Shown one piece after another: positions 43,268-52,739 of a stretch of 64,000 nt of DNA. Source of the stretch: Planobispora longispora. Its GTDB lineage: Bacteria; Actinomycetota; Actinomycetes; Streptosporangiales; Streptosporangiaceae. Every line of letters begins with the position of its first letter. The first letter of the stretch is position 1. Under the pieces are notes generated by a model. That model saw only the letters and a list, made by a program, of their open reading frames with translations. It was not told the origin of the DNA and did no database searches. Where the stretch lies: the NCBI RefSeq assembly GCF_016863135.1, contig NZ_BOOH01000036.1:1-64000 (forward strand). The letters run 5' to 3'. Both the position numbers and the translations under genes were made by a program.

Positions 43268-44637
43268 GGGAGTGTAAGAACAACGGTGTAACTCCTGATC
43301 AAGGAGAACGCACCTGATGAGTACTGTGATCCAGGCATCGACGGAGATCGACCTGGAGGACGCCGCAGTGGCGCGCAACAAGCCCGAGGACTCAACAGGT
43401 CGGCAGCTGGTGGCCCGGCTGGTCGATCAGGCCCGCGCCGAGGGCATAGAGCTGGTCGGGGAGAACGGGCTGCTGGGCCGGCTGACCAAGCTGGTGCTGG
43501 AGTCCGCTCTGGAGGGTGAGATCACCGACCATCTCGGCCACGACAAGCACGAGCGCTCCGGCAACGAGACCGGCAACACCCGCAACGGCAGCCGGTCCAA
43601 GACCGTGCTCACCGATGTCGGGCCGGTGGAGCTCAGCGTGCCGCGCGATCGCGACGGCAGCTTCGAGCCGAAAATCGTGCGCAAGCGGCAGCCGCGCCTG
43701 TCCGGCGTCGATGAGATGGTCATCTCGCTGGCCGCCAAGGGCCTGAGCACCGGGGAGATCTCCGCGCACCTGGCCGAGGTCTACGGCGCCGAGGTGTCCA
43801 AGCAGACGATTTCCACCATCACCGACAAGGTGCTGGAGGGCATGGCCGAATGGCAGAACCGGCCGCTGAATGCGGTCTACCCGGTGATCTTCGTCGATGC
43901 CATCCACGTCAAGATCCGCGACGGTCAGGTCGCCAACCGGCCCATCTACGTGGCACTGGCCGTCACCGTCGACGGCGAGCGCGACATCCTCGGGCTATGG
44001 GCCGGTGACGGCGGCGAGGGCGCCAAGTTCTGGCTGCATGTGCTGACCGAGATCAAGAACCGCGGCGTCGGCGATGCGCTGATGGTGGTCTGCGACGGGC
44101 TCAAGGGCCTGTCACAGGCCATCGAAAGCGTCTGGCCGCAGGCGGTGGTGCAGACCTGCGTGGTGCACCTGCTGCGCGCGAGCTTCCGCTACGCCGCCCG
44201 CCAGCACTGGGACGCCATCGCGCGTGCGTTGCGGCCGGTCTACACCGCGCCGACCGAGGCCGCCGCCCTCGAGCGCTTCATGGAGTTCGCCGAGCTCTGG
44301 GGCGGCCGCTATCCGGCGATCGTGAAGCTGTGGGAGGACGCCTGGGCCGAATTCGTGCCCCTTCCTCAACTTCGATGCCGAGATCCGCCGGGTGATCTGC
44401 TCGACCAACGCCATCGAGGCGGTCAAGGCCCGTGGCCATTTCCCGAACGAGCAGGCCGCGCTCAAGTGCGTCTACATGGCGATCATGAGTCTGGATCCGA
44501 CCGGCAAGGGCCGCAAGCGCTGGGTCACCCGCTGGAAGGCCGCGCTGAACGCCTTCGCCATCACCTTCGACGGCCGCCTGACCCCGACCAGCCGATAACT
44601 AATCAAGATCGAGATACACCGTTATCTAGACACACCC
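43268..44637. mobile_element. IS256-type insertion sequence, degenerate
   Basis: Left end GGGAGTGTAAGAACAACGG (from 43268) and the complement of the right end (to 44637) GGGTGTGTCTAGATAACGG share an imperfect terminal repeat with the core AACGGTGTA and about 20 of 28 bases matching. Length 1,370 bp. No exact 8-bp target duplication remains (flanks AAGCGTTC and AGGCTTAC), so it is old or was rearranged. Confidence 0.75.
43317..44598 (+). pseudogene. IS256-family (mutator) transposase, frameshifted and deleted
   Basis: Reads as an IS256 transposase from ATG 43317 (MSTVIQAS) to about 44360, with LVLESALEGEITDHLGH, YPVIFVDAIHVKIRDG (first Asp) and VCDGLKGLSQAI (second Asp). At about 44360 an extra C (CCCC for CCC) shifts the frame. 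The rest (FDAEIRRVICSTNAIE...ALKCVYMAIMSLDPTGKGRKRWVTRWKAALNAF) follows in another frame to 44598. Inside that part the usual stretch after STNAIE (SVNARIRR) is missing, an in-frame deletion of about 24-27 bases. Two independent lesions, so inactive. Confidence 0.88.
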
Positions 44638-44756
44638 AGGCTTACGGCGGCTATATCTTCTGGAGGACCCCCAGAGTGCGTTACGTGAGCCTCTGACCGC
44701 GATGTCACAGTGTAATCGCATGGACTTGTAGCGTTGCTGCCGGTTGGTGGGTCCGG

Positions 44757-45596
44757 ATGTACTGGGATGACTCGATGACCGAGCGCAAGTCCTACCCGAG
44801 CGACTTAACCGACGCGCAGTGGGCGTTGATCGAGCCGGTTCTCACGGCATGGAAGGCCGCCCACCCCTCAGTCAGCGGCCACAAGGGCAACTACGAGCTG
44901 CGCGAGATCGTCAACGCGATCCGCTACCAGGGACGAACTGGCGTTCAATGGGACTACCTCCCCCACGATCTGCCGTCAAAGGGCGCGACGTACTACTACT
45001 TCGCCAAGTGGCGCGACGACGGCACCGACAAGACGATCCACGACCTGCTGCGCTGGCACCTGCGCGAGAAGAAGAAGCGATTAGCCGACCCGAACCTGGT
45101 CGTGCTGGACACCCAGAGTGTCCACGTCGCGGCCGGAGTCTCCGCCTCCGCCACCGGAAAGGATGCCGCGAAACGGGTACCAGGCAGGAAACGGGGCCTG
45201 GCCGTAGATGTTCTCGGGCTGGTCATCCCGGTCGTCGTCCTCGCGGCCTCTACTCATGACAACGCCGCCGGGATCGCTCGGGTCGCCGCCGTCACCGAGG
45301 GCGCCGTGACCAAAGCGCTGGTCGACCAGGGGTTCAAGAATACGGTCGTCGCCCACGGGGCCGGCCGGGGGATCGAGGTAGACATCGTCGAACGCAACCC
45401 CGCCGGCAAAGGGTTCGTCCCCCAGCCGAAGCGCTGGATCGTCGAGCAGACCTACGGAATCTTGATGTTCCACCGGCGCCTGGTCCGCGACTACGAGCAC
45501 CGTCCCTCCAGTTCCGAATCACGGGTGTATTGGGCAATGACGGATGTGATGTCCCGCCGTCTGACCCGTGCCGCCCCGTCCTGGCGGTGGACATGA
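44757..45596 (+). CDS. IS5-family transposase, intact
   Basis: 279 residues, with IS5-type N-terminal domain (SDLTDAQWALIEPVL...GRTGVQWDYLPHDLP), first Asp in VVLDTQSVH, second Asp in LVDQGFKN and Glu in WIVEQTYGILMFHRRLVRDYE. ATG 44757 or ATG 44772 may be the start. It ends in an ATGA overlap with the passenger frame. A TTA codon (KKKRLADPN) is present. DDE acid set complete, so possibly still mobile. Confidence 0.88.
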   Translation: MYWDDSMTERKSYPSDLTDAQWALIEPVLTAWKAAHPSVSGHKGNYELREIVNAIRYQGRTGVQWDYLPHDLPSKGATYYYFAKWRDDGTDKTIHDLLRWHLREKKKRLADPNLVVLDTQSVHVAAGVSASATGKDAAKRVPGRKRGLAVDVLGLVIPVVVLAASTHDNAAGIARVAAVTEGAVTKALVDQGFKNTVVAHGAGRGIEVDIVERNPAGKGFVPQPKRWIVEQTYGILMFHRRLVRDYEHRPSSSESRVYWAMTDVMSRRLTRAAPSWRWT

Positions 45597-46021
45597 CCCG
45601 GCCTGATGCCCGCCCGACCCCGTAACCTGGCTCCTGGACCGGCTGGACGCCCGTGAGCAGGCTTTGACCTGCCAGATCGCGCAGACCCAGGCCGAGACCG
45701 ACACCCTGACCGCGCCTAGGCGAACTCAGCGAGATGATCGAGCATCTGCGGATCAGCCGCAAGACCCTCATCTCCCTCGCCGAAGAAGACCCCGCCCCGG
45801 CCGAGCCACCCGCCGTCTTCGATCATCCCGCCTACCAGCAGATCCTCACCGTCTTCGCCGAGACCAGCGGCTCTCTGCGCGCCCGCGACCTGGCTCTGGC
45901 GATGGACCTGCCCTTGACGCCCAACGGCATCCAAAACGTCCGCGCCAAGCTCAAACGCCTGGCCAGCCGCGGCATCCTCGTCGAAACCGAGCCCGGCTTG
46001 TTCACCCAGCCGCGCCCGTAG
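45593..46021 (+). pseudogene. IS5 passenger gene, two frameshifts
   Basis: Begins in the transposase stop (ATGA), but the frame changes at about 45624 (to TWLLDRLDAREQALTCQI) and again at about 45717 (to LGELSEMIEHLRISRK). It then reads cleanly to 46021 with PAYQQILTVFAETSGSLRARDLALAMDLPL...KRLASRGILVETEPGLF. Coiled coil plus winged-helix-like domain, a known accompaniment of actinomycete IS5-type transposases, probably a DNA-binding helper. Inactive as it stands, unless programmed frameshifting is used. Confidence 0.75.
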
Positions 46022-46104
46022 ACCGAACGGTGAATCGCCGACCAACAGAGCTAATCCAGCCGCAACGACGAAAGGGGCATCAGCTCGCGTAACGCACTCT
46101 CAGA

Positions 46105-47232
46105 TCATCGCCTGAGCGCGCGAGCCTGTTCGTAGCAGCGGTCGAAGCCCTCCAGCACGGCGGGCCAGGAACTTGCGACCGGCTCGGTCGCCCGATTGTG
46201 CGCGGCGATCGACTCGCGCAGCTCGCGGTCGCGGGCCAGCCGGGCGACCGCCGCCACCAGGTCGTCGAAGCTCCGGCCGAGCAGGCCCTCCTTGCCCTGG
46301 TGGACGAAGTCCGCCACGCCGCTCTGCGCCCGCGCCACCACCGGGACCCCGGCCGACCTGGCCTCCAGCGCCGCCAGCCCGAACGACTCGCGGGGCGCCG
46401 GGGCGACGAACACATCCGCCGAGGCGAGGACCTCCCGGATCTGCTCGCGGCTGTACCGGCCGGGCAGGGAGACCCAGCCCGTCATCCCGTTGACCCGCAG
46501 GTAGCGCTCCATCTGCGCCCGCGCCGGGCCGTCCCCGACGATCGTCGCCCGCAGCGGGACCTCGGACGGTACCCGGGCCCGCGCCTCCTTCAGCAACCGC
46601 AGCAACCGGACCGGGTGCTTGCGCGGCGCCAGCCGTCCCACGGCCACGACGTGCACCGCCGCCGCCCGGCTCACCGCGTCCCGTACCGCCGCGCCGTCCG
46701 GCACCCGCACGGGACGCCAGCCCGACACGTCGAGGCCGTTGGAGACCACGTGCACCGGCACGCCCGGCCCGGCCACGGCGCGGATCGGACGGGCGGCGGC
46801 CCCGCTCACCGCGGTGCCGACCAGCCTCCAGCGTTCCCACCCGAACAGCAGGCGCAGCCCCCGGTAGACCCCCGCGGTCACCGGGTCCCACATGCTGTGC
46901 ACGGTCACGACCATGGGCAGCCGGGCCCGCGCCGCCGCGCGCACGCCCATCCAGGCGAACGGCGAGACCGCGCCCGTGTGCACGTGCACCACATCGGGCC
47001 GCCGGGCCGTCATCAGCCGGAGCAGGTGCCCCGTCCCGGCCGGGTGGACCGGGAGATCGAACGGGAGCTTCGCGACGATCCGGTGCACCCCCGGCAGGGG
47101 GTCCCCGGGAGTCGCGGTCGCCACCTCGACCTCGTGGCCCGCCTCGCGCTGCATCCGGATGAGATCGGCGACCTGCACCTCGATCCCGCCCAGCCGGGGG
47201 AGGTAGCAGTCGCTGACGTGGAGGATCCTCAC
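46105..47232 (-). CDS. GT4-family glycosyltransferase
   Basis: 375 residues. N-terminal MRILHVSDCYLPRLGGIEVQ-type start, VVHVHTGAVSPFAW, and C-terminal nucleotide-sugar domain with VGRLAPRKHP and ESFGLAALEARSAGVPV (EX7E). GTG 47230-47232 gives the family-typical start; ATG 47253 is possible. Divergent by about 35 bases from a PIG-L deacetylase, the pair used for example in mycothiol- or GPI-like GlcNAc chemistry, so the two may act in sequence (inference). Confidence 0.88.
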   Translation of the reverse strand: MRILHVSDCYLPRLGGIEVQVADLIRMQREAGHEVEVATATPGDPLPGVHRIVAKLPFDLPVHPAGTGHLLRLMTARRPDVVHVHTGAVSPFAWMGVRAAARARLPMVVTVHSMWDPVTAGVYRGLRLLFGWERWRLVGTAVSGAAARPIRAVAGPGVPVHVVSNGLDVSGWRPVRVPDGAAVRDAVSRAAAVHVVAVGRLAPRKHPVRLLRLLKEARARVPSEVPLRATIVGDGPARAQMERYLRVNGMTGWVSLPGRYSREQIREVLASADVFVAPAPRESFGLAALEARSAGVPVVARAQSGVADFVHQGKEGLLGRSFDDLVAAVARLARDRELRESIAAHNRATEPVASSWPAVLEGFDRCYEQARALRR

Positions 47233-47267
47233 GCTGCCAGGGTAGCCCCGCATGAGATCATGCTTGC

Positions 47268-48098
47268 GTGGCCGCTTCCCTGACTTCCCGGACTCCCGGC
47301 ACCGCAGTCTTCTTCCACGCCCATCCCGACGACGAGGCTCTGCTGACCGCGGGCACCATGGCCATGCTCGCCGCCGAGGGGCACCGCGTGGTCCTCGTCG
47401 TGGCGACCTCCGGAGAGCTGGGGCAGGCCGACATCGCGCCGGGCGAGGCGCTGGGCGAGACCCGGATCGGGGAGCTCCGCAAGTCCGCGGCCGCGCTGGG
47501 CTGCGCCCGGGTGGTCAACCTCGACTACGGCGACTCGGGGCTGGCGCCCGGCGGCGGGATCGCCGAGGACCGGCCGCCGAACGCCTTCATCGACGCCGAC
47601 GTCGAGGAGGCCGCCCGGCGGCTGGCCGGGATCCTCGCCGAGGAGGGGGCCGAGCTGCTGACGATCTACGATCCCGCCGGGGGGTACGGCCATCCCGACC
47701 ACGTCCAGGTGAACCGGGTCGGCAGCCGGGCGGCGGAGCTCGCGGGCACCCCGATCGTGCTGGAGGCCACGGTCAACCGCGACCCGCTGCTGCGCGGCCT
47801 GAAGCTGATCAGCAGGTTCTACCCCCAGCTGGACACGCGGGCCTTCGAACGGGCCTACACCTCCGGCGAGGAGATCACCCACCGGGTGAATGTGCGCCGC
47901 TTCGCCCGGCAGAAGCGGGCGAGCATGGCGGCCCACGCCACCCAGGCCACCGGCGCCGACACGCGCACGCTGGGCGTGATGCTCAAGGTCCCGCACCCGC
48001 TCTACCGGCTGGTCTTCGGAACCGAATGGTACGTCCGGCGGGGCCTGCCCCCCGGCGCCCGGCTGAGGCACCCCTTCGAAGTTCCTCCCCAAGGATGA
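47268..48098 (+). CDS. PIG-L (LmbE-like) deacetylase
   Basis: 276 residues. Zinc/catalytic motif HAHPDDE near 17-23, GYGHPDHVQVNR near 140-150, C-terminal hydrophobic end. Family enzymes remove acetyl from GlcNAc conjugates (MshB, GPI deacetylase). GTG 47268 start; no strong ribosome site. Divergent from a GT4 transferase, upstream of a UPF0104 membrane protein 34 bases away; together they may build or transfer a glycolipid. Confidence 0.88.
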   Translation: MAASLTSRTPGTAVFFHAHPDDEALLTAGTMAMLAAEGHRVVLVVATSGELGQADIAPGEALGETRIGELRKSAAALGCARVVNLDYGDSGLAPGGGIAEDRPPNAFIDADVEEAARRLAGILAEEGAELLTIYDPAGGYGHPDHVQVNRVGSRAAELAGTPIVLEATVNRDPLLRGLKLISRFYPQLDTRAFERAYTSGEEITHRVNVRRFARQKRASMAAHATQATGADTRTLGVMLKVPHPLYRLVFGTEWYVRRGLPPGARLRHPFEVPPQG

Positions 48099-48132
48099 GC
48101 TCCGGACCGGCACACTTGGTCCAGGGGGTTAC

Positions 48133-49194
48133 ATGAAGAACAGATGGGTCCAGATCGGACTGTCAGTCATCTCGCTGGGCCTGGCCGCCACGCTCGTCGT
48201 CTTCCTCCCGCAGATCGTGCGGGCGCTGACCGGCAAGACGGTCTCCTGGACCGAGATCGGCGCCCGCTTCGCCGCCCTGGACTGGCAGACCGTCGCGCTG
48301 ATGACCGCCGTCTGGCTGGCGAGCCTGCTCGCCTACACGTTCGTGCTGACCGCCTCCCTGCCCGGGCTGAGCCATCCGCAGGCCCTGACCCTCAACGCCG
48401 CCGGCAGCGCGGTGAGCAACCTGCTGCCCTTCGGCGGCGCGGCCGGGGTCGCGCTGACCTTCGCGATGACCAAGGGGTGGGGCTTCCCGGCCCGGGCCGT
48501 GGTGGTCTCCACCCTGTCCAGCGGGATCTGGAACACGCTTTTCCGGTTCATCCTGCCCGCGGTGGGCATCGTCGCGCTCCTGGCCAGCGGGCAGGCGCTC
48601 AACCCCACGGTCGTCAGGGCGGGCTGGGTGGGGGCCCTGTCCATCCTGATCCTGGTCGCCGTGGTGACCGCCGCCCTCTACTGGGACCGCGCCGCCGCCC
48701 TGCTCGGCCGCGCCCTCGACGCGCTGGCCCGGCTGGCGCCCCGCAGGATCCGTCCCGCCGGGCACGCCGCCTCCGGCGCGCTGGAGAGGCTGCGCGCCGA
48801 CACCTCCACGGTCGTGCGGAGCCGCTGGCCCGGCCTCACCCTGGGAATGATCTCCTTCCTGGGGTTCCAGTGGCTGATCCTGATCTGCTGCCTGCACGCG
48901 ACCGGCGCCTACCCCGGCCTGGCCCAGTCGATCGCGGCCTTCGCCCTGTCGCGGGTCCTGACCACCGCGGTGGTCACCCCGAGCGGGGCCGGGATCATGG
49001 AGGCCGGGACGGTCGGCGCGCTGGTCTTCTTCGGCGCCCCGTCGGATTCGGCGACCGCCGCGGCACTGCTTTTCGGGTTCTGGACCTACACTGTCGAAAT
49101 CCCCTTCGGTGGTCTGGCCCTGGGCGCGTGGGCACTGCTGAGGCGGCGCGAAGGCGCCGCCTCGACTCCCGTCAAGGAGCCGGTCGGCCGGTAG
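48133..49194 (+). CDS. UPF0104/LPG-synthase TM-domain membrane protein
   Basis: 353 residues with eight hydrophobic segments; conserved SNLLPFGGAAG, SGIWNTLFRF, TPSGAGIMEAG as in UPF0104 (lysylphosphatidylglycerol synthase TM / putative flippase) proteins. ATG 48133 follows GGGGG. Likely co-transcribed with the PIG-L gene. By family it could flip or modify a lipid-linked substrate. The catalytic GNAT half of MprF is absent. Confidence 0.82.
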   Translation: MKNRWVQIGLSVISLGLAATLVVFLPQIVRALTGKTVSWTEIGARFAALDWQTVALMTAVWLASLLAYTFVLTASLPGLSHPQALTLNAAGSAVSNLLPFGGAAGVALTFAMTKGWGFPARAVVVSTLSSGIWNTLFRFILPAVGIVALLASGQALNPTVVRAGWVGALSILILVAVVTAALYWDRAAALLGRALDALARLAPRRIRPAGHAASGALERLRADTSTVVRSRWPGLTLGMISFLGFQWLILICCLHATGAYPGLAQSIAAFALSRVLTTAVVTPSGAGIMEAGTVGALVFFGAPSDSATAAALLFGFWTYTVEIPFGGLALGAWALLRRREGAASTPVKEPVGR

Positions 49195-49315
49195 GGGTGC
49201 GTGCGGGTCCTCCCCTCCGGAGAAGGTCGCGGGCACTCCGGGGGACGCTCATACCAGGCCAGATTGGGAAAGACCTTGTGCGCAATTCGAAAGCCCGCAT
49301 ACCGTGGCGGCTGAC

Positions 49316-52300
49316 ATGGTGGCGTTCCGGGTTCTCGGTCCGGTCGAGGCGTACTCCGGTGACGACGGGCTCGACCTGGGCGGGCTGCGGCAGCGTGCCG
49401 TCCTCGCCCGGCTTCTCGTCGCCCGCGGACAGGTCGTGCCGGTCGACACGCTTCTCTACGATCTGTGGGACGACGACGCCGCCAAGGGCGCCCAGTCGGG
49501 CCTTCAGGTCTACATCTCCCGCCTGCGCCGGGTCCTGGAGCCCGGCCGTCCGCGCGGGGGCCCCAACCGGCTGCTGGTGACCGTCGCCTCCGGCTACGCG
49601 CTGCGCATCGCGCCCGACCAGGTCGACGCGCTGCGCTTCGAGGCGCTGGTCCGCTCCGCCGGAGAGCACCTGGAGAGCGACGACCCGGCCTCCGCCCGGG
49701 TGGGCCTGGAGAAGGCCCTGGGCCTGTGGCGCGGCACCCCGTACTCCGACTTCGCCGACCAGCCGTGGGCCGAGGCCGAGGTGAACCGGCTGACCGAGCT
49801 GCGCCTGGTCGCCCGGGAGCGGCACGCCGACACCGGCCTGCGCCTGGGCATGCCCGCCGAGGCCGTGCCCGACCTGGAGGCCCTGACCACCGAGCACCCG
49901 CTCCGCGAGGAGGGCTGGCGCCTGCTCGCCCTGGGCCTGTACCGCTGCGGACGCCAGGGCGACGCGCTGGCCGCGCTGCGCAAGGCCCGCACGATCCTCG
50001 CCGACGAGCTCGGCATCGACCCGGGCCCGGCCCTGCGCAAGCTGGAGTCCGACATCCTGGCCCAGGATCCCGGCCTGCAGCTGCCCGTCCCGCAGCGCCA
50101 GCAGCGTCCCGCGGTGGTCGCCGACACCTGGCCGCCCCGGCCCACCATGGCCCAGGTGGAGCTGCCGCCGCTGGAGCCCGAGCCCTTCGTCGGCCGCGAC
50201 GCCGAGCTCGACCGGCTGGTCACGGCCGCCGGCCGGGCCGCCCGCTTCACCGCCGCGGTGCTCAGCGGCGACGCGGGCGCGGGCAAGACCACGCTGGTCC
50301 GCCAGCTCACCAAGCGCCTGTCCGCCGACGGCTGGACCACCGCCTCCGGAGCCTGCCCCGACAGCAGCGCCACCCCGCCCGGCTGGGCCTGGGTGGAGAT
50401 CCTGCGCACCCTGGTGGCGATGACCGGGCCCGGCGAGTACGCCCCGCTGCTGGCCCCGCTGCTCGACGACGCGGCCCCCGTCCCCGACGACGACCAGGCC
50501 TCCGGCGGCTTCCGGCTGCACCGGGCGGTCGGGGGTTACCTGGCCTCGGTGGCCAGGGAGACCCCGATCCTGCTCACGCTGGAGGACCTGCACTGGGCCG
50601 ACGACCAGACCCTCGCGCTGCTGCGCGCGCTGCCGAGCCTGCTGGCCGGCAGCCGGGTGCTGCTGGCGGTGACCTGCCGCGACAGCGAGCTGACCGATCA
50701 GCAGGCCGACGTGCTGGCCGCGCTGGCCAGGCTCGGCCCGGTCCGGGTGGCCCTGTCCGGCCTCGACCCCAAGGCGGTGGCCGAGCTGGTCCGCGCGACC
50801 TGCGTGCGCGAGGTGGACCAGGAGGCCGTCGAGACCATCGTCGAGCGCACCCACGGCAACCCCTTCTTCGTCCGTGAGACCGTTCGCCTGCTCGACGCCG
50901 AGGCGACCAGCGACCGCGCCACGGCCGCCGAGGTGATCTCCGGGGTCCCGTCCGGGGTGCGCGACGTGCTGCGGCGGCGGATCTCCCGGCTGCCCTCGGA
51001 CGCCCAGCAGATCCTGCTCCAGGCCGCGGTGATCGGCCGCGACGTCGACGTGGACGTGCTGGTGGACGTGGCCGGCGACGAGGACGCGGTGGTCGACGCC
51101 GTCGAGGCCGCGCTGCTGGCGGGCCTGGTCACCGAGCCGGGTCCCGGCATGCTCCGCTTCGACCACGACCTGGTCCGCGACACTCTTTACTCGGACGCCT
51201 CCCGGCTGCGCCGCTCCCGGCTGCACGCCGCGGTGGCGGCGGTGATCGAGCGCAGGAACCCCGGTGACGTGGCCGCGCTGGCCCACCACTACGACGCGGC
51301 CGGCACCACCGAGACCGCCGTCAAGGCGGTGCGCTACGCGGGCCTGGCCGCCGAGCAGGCCGAGCGCCGCTTCGCCCATCGGGAGGCGGCCACGCTGTGG
51401 GAGCAGGCCATCTCGGCCTTCGACCGCTCCGGCGTCACCCAGACCCCGGAGACCGCCCGCGAGCGGCTCCAGCTCACACTGCGGCTGATCAAGGCGCTGG
51501 CCCTCTGCGGCGACATGACCGCGGCCCGCGGGCGGCGGCGTGAGGCGATGGAGGCGGCCCGGCCGCTCGGCGACCTGGAGCTGACCGCCCGGGTGGCCGC
51601 GTCGCTGGCCGTACCGCACAAGGGCATGGCCCGCGACTTCACCCGCACCGCGTGGGAGATCGTGGACGTCGCCGAGCAGGCGCTGGTCGAGCTGCCCGCC
51701 GCCGAGCAGTCGCTGCGGGCGAGCCTGCTGGCCACGGTCGCGCTGGAGCTGGAGGGCTCGGCCACCTCCCGGGGCGAGCAGGCGTCGCTGGAGGCCGAGG
51801 AACTGGCCCGCAGGACCGGCGACCCCGCGCTGCTGGCGACCGCGCTGAGCGGGCGCCTGCGCCAGTCGTACGGCATCACGCCGGTCGGCGAGCGGGAGCT
51901 CATCGGCCGGGAGCTGCTGGAGGTCGGCAAGGCCAGCGGCCAGGTCGCGGTCCAGGCGCTGGCCCACCTGGTGCTGATGGAGTGCGCGGCCGCCTCGGGC
52001 GCGTTCGCCGACGCCGACGCGCACGTCGCCGCCGCCGAGCAGCTGGCCAGGCAGTACGGCCTGTCCGCCCCGGCCGCCGTCGGCGCCTGGTACGCCGGGC
52101 AGCGCCTGATGATCGCCGGCGACTTCACCGGCGCGCAGCGGGCCTACCGGGAGGCGGCCCGGCTGACCGGCCGGGCCGGGATGCTGGAGGGCCGCCAGGA
52201 CCTGCCGCTGATCACCACGTTCTGCCTGCACCTGGTCAACGGCCGGGCGGCGGAGATGGTCGAGCCGCTGGGCGAGGCCCACCAGCGCGGCGCCAAGTGG

Positions 52301-52696
52301 ACGCTGGACGCCTACGCCGTGGCCCTGGCCTCGGCCGGGCACATGCGCGACGCCCGGGCGCTGCTGACGGTCAAGACGCCGGTCCGGCCCGACTTCCTGT
52401 ACGAGCTGGCGATGATCTGGCGGGCGCTGGCCGGAATGCTGCTGGACGACCGGGAGCGGATGACCGAGGCGTACGACACGCTGAAGCCGTTCGCCGACCG
52501 GATCGCGGGGGCGGGCACCGGAGTGGTCGCCCTCTGGCCGGTCGCGCTGACGCTCGGCGACCTGGCGCTCCGGCTGGGCTTCACCGACGCGGTGAAGCCC
52601 CACTACGAGAAGGCCCTGGAGGTGGCCCGCCGGGTCGGCGTGCCCCGGTGGGTGGAGGCGGCTCAGCGTTCCCTGGGCCAGGAGACCGGCGGCTGA
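49316..52696 (+). CDS. SARP-family regulator with AAA/STAND ATPase and TPR-like part
   Basis: 1126 residues. OmpR-type winged helix (1-95, FRVLGPVEAYSG...SGYAL), BTAD domain (about 97-245), Walker A SGDAGAGKTTL near 316-326, Walker B PILLTLEDLHWADD, and a C-terminal TPR-like region (about 650-1126). AfsR/large-SARP architecture; such proteins activate secondary-metabolite clusters. I chose ATG 49316 because the conserved domain begins there; GTG 49304 is the alternative. No biosynthetic cluster is in view, so the target is unknown. Confidence 0.9.
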   Translation: MVAFRVLGPVEAYSGDDGLDLGGLRQRAVLARLLVARGQVVPVDTLLYDLWDDDAAKGAQSGLQVYISRLRRVLEPGRPRGGPNRLLVTVASGYALRIAPDQVDALRFEALVRSAGEHLESDDPASARVGLEKALGLWRGTPYSDFADQPWAEAEVNRLTELRLVARERHADTGLRLGMPAEAVPDLEALTTEHPLREEGWRLLALGLYRCGRQGDALAALRKARTILADELGIDPGPALRKLESDILAQDPGLQLPVPQRQQRPAVVADTWPPRPTMAQVELPPLEPEPFVGRDAELDRLVTAAGRAARFTAAVLSGDAGAGKTTLVRQLTKRLSADGWTTASGACPDSSATPPGWAWVEILRTLVAMTGPGEYAPLLAPLLDDAAPVPDDDQASGGFRLHRAVGGYLASVARETPILLTLEDLHWADDQTLALLRALPSLLAGSRVLLAVTCRDSELTDQQADVLAALARLGPVRVALSGLDPKAVAELVRATCVREVDQEAVETIVERTHGNPFFVRETVRLLDAEATSDRATAAEVISGVPSGVRDVLRRRISRLPSDAQQILLQAAVIGRDVDVDVLVDVAGDEDAVVDAVEAALLAGLVTEPGPGMLRFDHDLVRDTLYSDASRLRRSRLHAAVAAVIERRNPGDVAALAHHYDAAGTTETAVKAVRYAGLAAEQAERRFAHREAATLWEQAISAFDRSGVTQTPETARERLQLTLRLIKALALCGDMTAARGRRREAMEAARPLGDLELTARVAASLAVPHKGMARDFTRTAWEIVDVAEQALVELPAAEQSLRASLLATVALELEGSATSRGEQASLEAEELARRTGDPALLATALSGRLRQSYGITPVGERELIGRELLEVGKASGQVAVQALAHLVLMECAAASGAFADADAHVAAAEQLARQYGLSAPAAVGAWYAGQRLMIAGDFTGAQRAYREAARLTGRAGMLEGRQDLPLITTFCLHLVNGRAAEMVEPLGEAHQRGAKWTLDAYAVALASAGHMRDARALLTVKTPVRPDFLYELAMIWRALAGMLLDDRERMTEAYDTLKPFADRIAGAGTGVVALWPVALTLGDLALRLGFTDAVKPHYEKALEVARRVGVPRWVEAAQRSLGQETGG

Positions 52697-52722
52697 CCCG
52701 TGTCACGGAGATCGGCTGCCGG

Positions 52723-52739
52723 CCGTCGCCGGGCGACGG
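52723..52739. terminator. Hairpin between SARP gene and secreted protein
   Basis: CCGTCGC (52723-52729), CGG, GCGACGG (52733-52739): 7 perfect pairs exactly between two convergent stops, enclosed in a wider GCTGACC/GGTCAGC dyad. Probably serves both genes. Confidence 0.6.

Larger units (their letters stand above)
44673..46100. mobile_element. IS5-type insertion sequence with passenger gene
   Basis: Terminal repeats of 18 bases with one mismatch: AGAGTGCGTTACGTGAGC at 44673-44690 and the complement of 46083-46100. 1,428 bp. Contains a full-length transposase and a coupled, now broken passenger frame. The right end lies only 5 bases before the stop codon of the glycosyltransferase at 46105, so the insertion spared that gene. 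The left end is 35 bp from the IS256-type element. Confidence 0.85.

Noticed and set aside
43260-44645. 8-bp target-site duplication for the IS256-type element
   Set aside because: Flanks AAGCGTTC and AGGCTTAC match at only 5 of 8 positions.
49172-52603. 1143-codon minus-strand frame opposite the SARP gene
   Set aside because: Shadow frame of repetitive composition; the plus-strand protein has clear domains.
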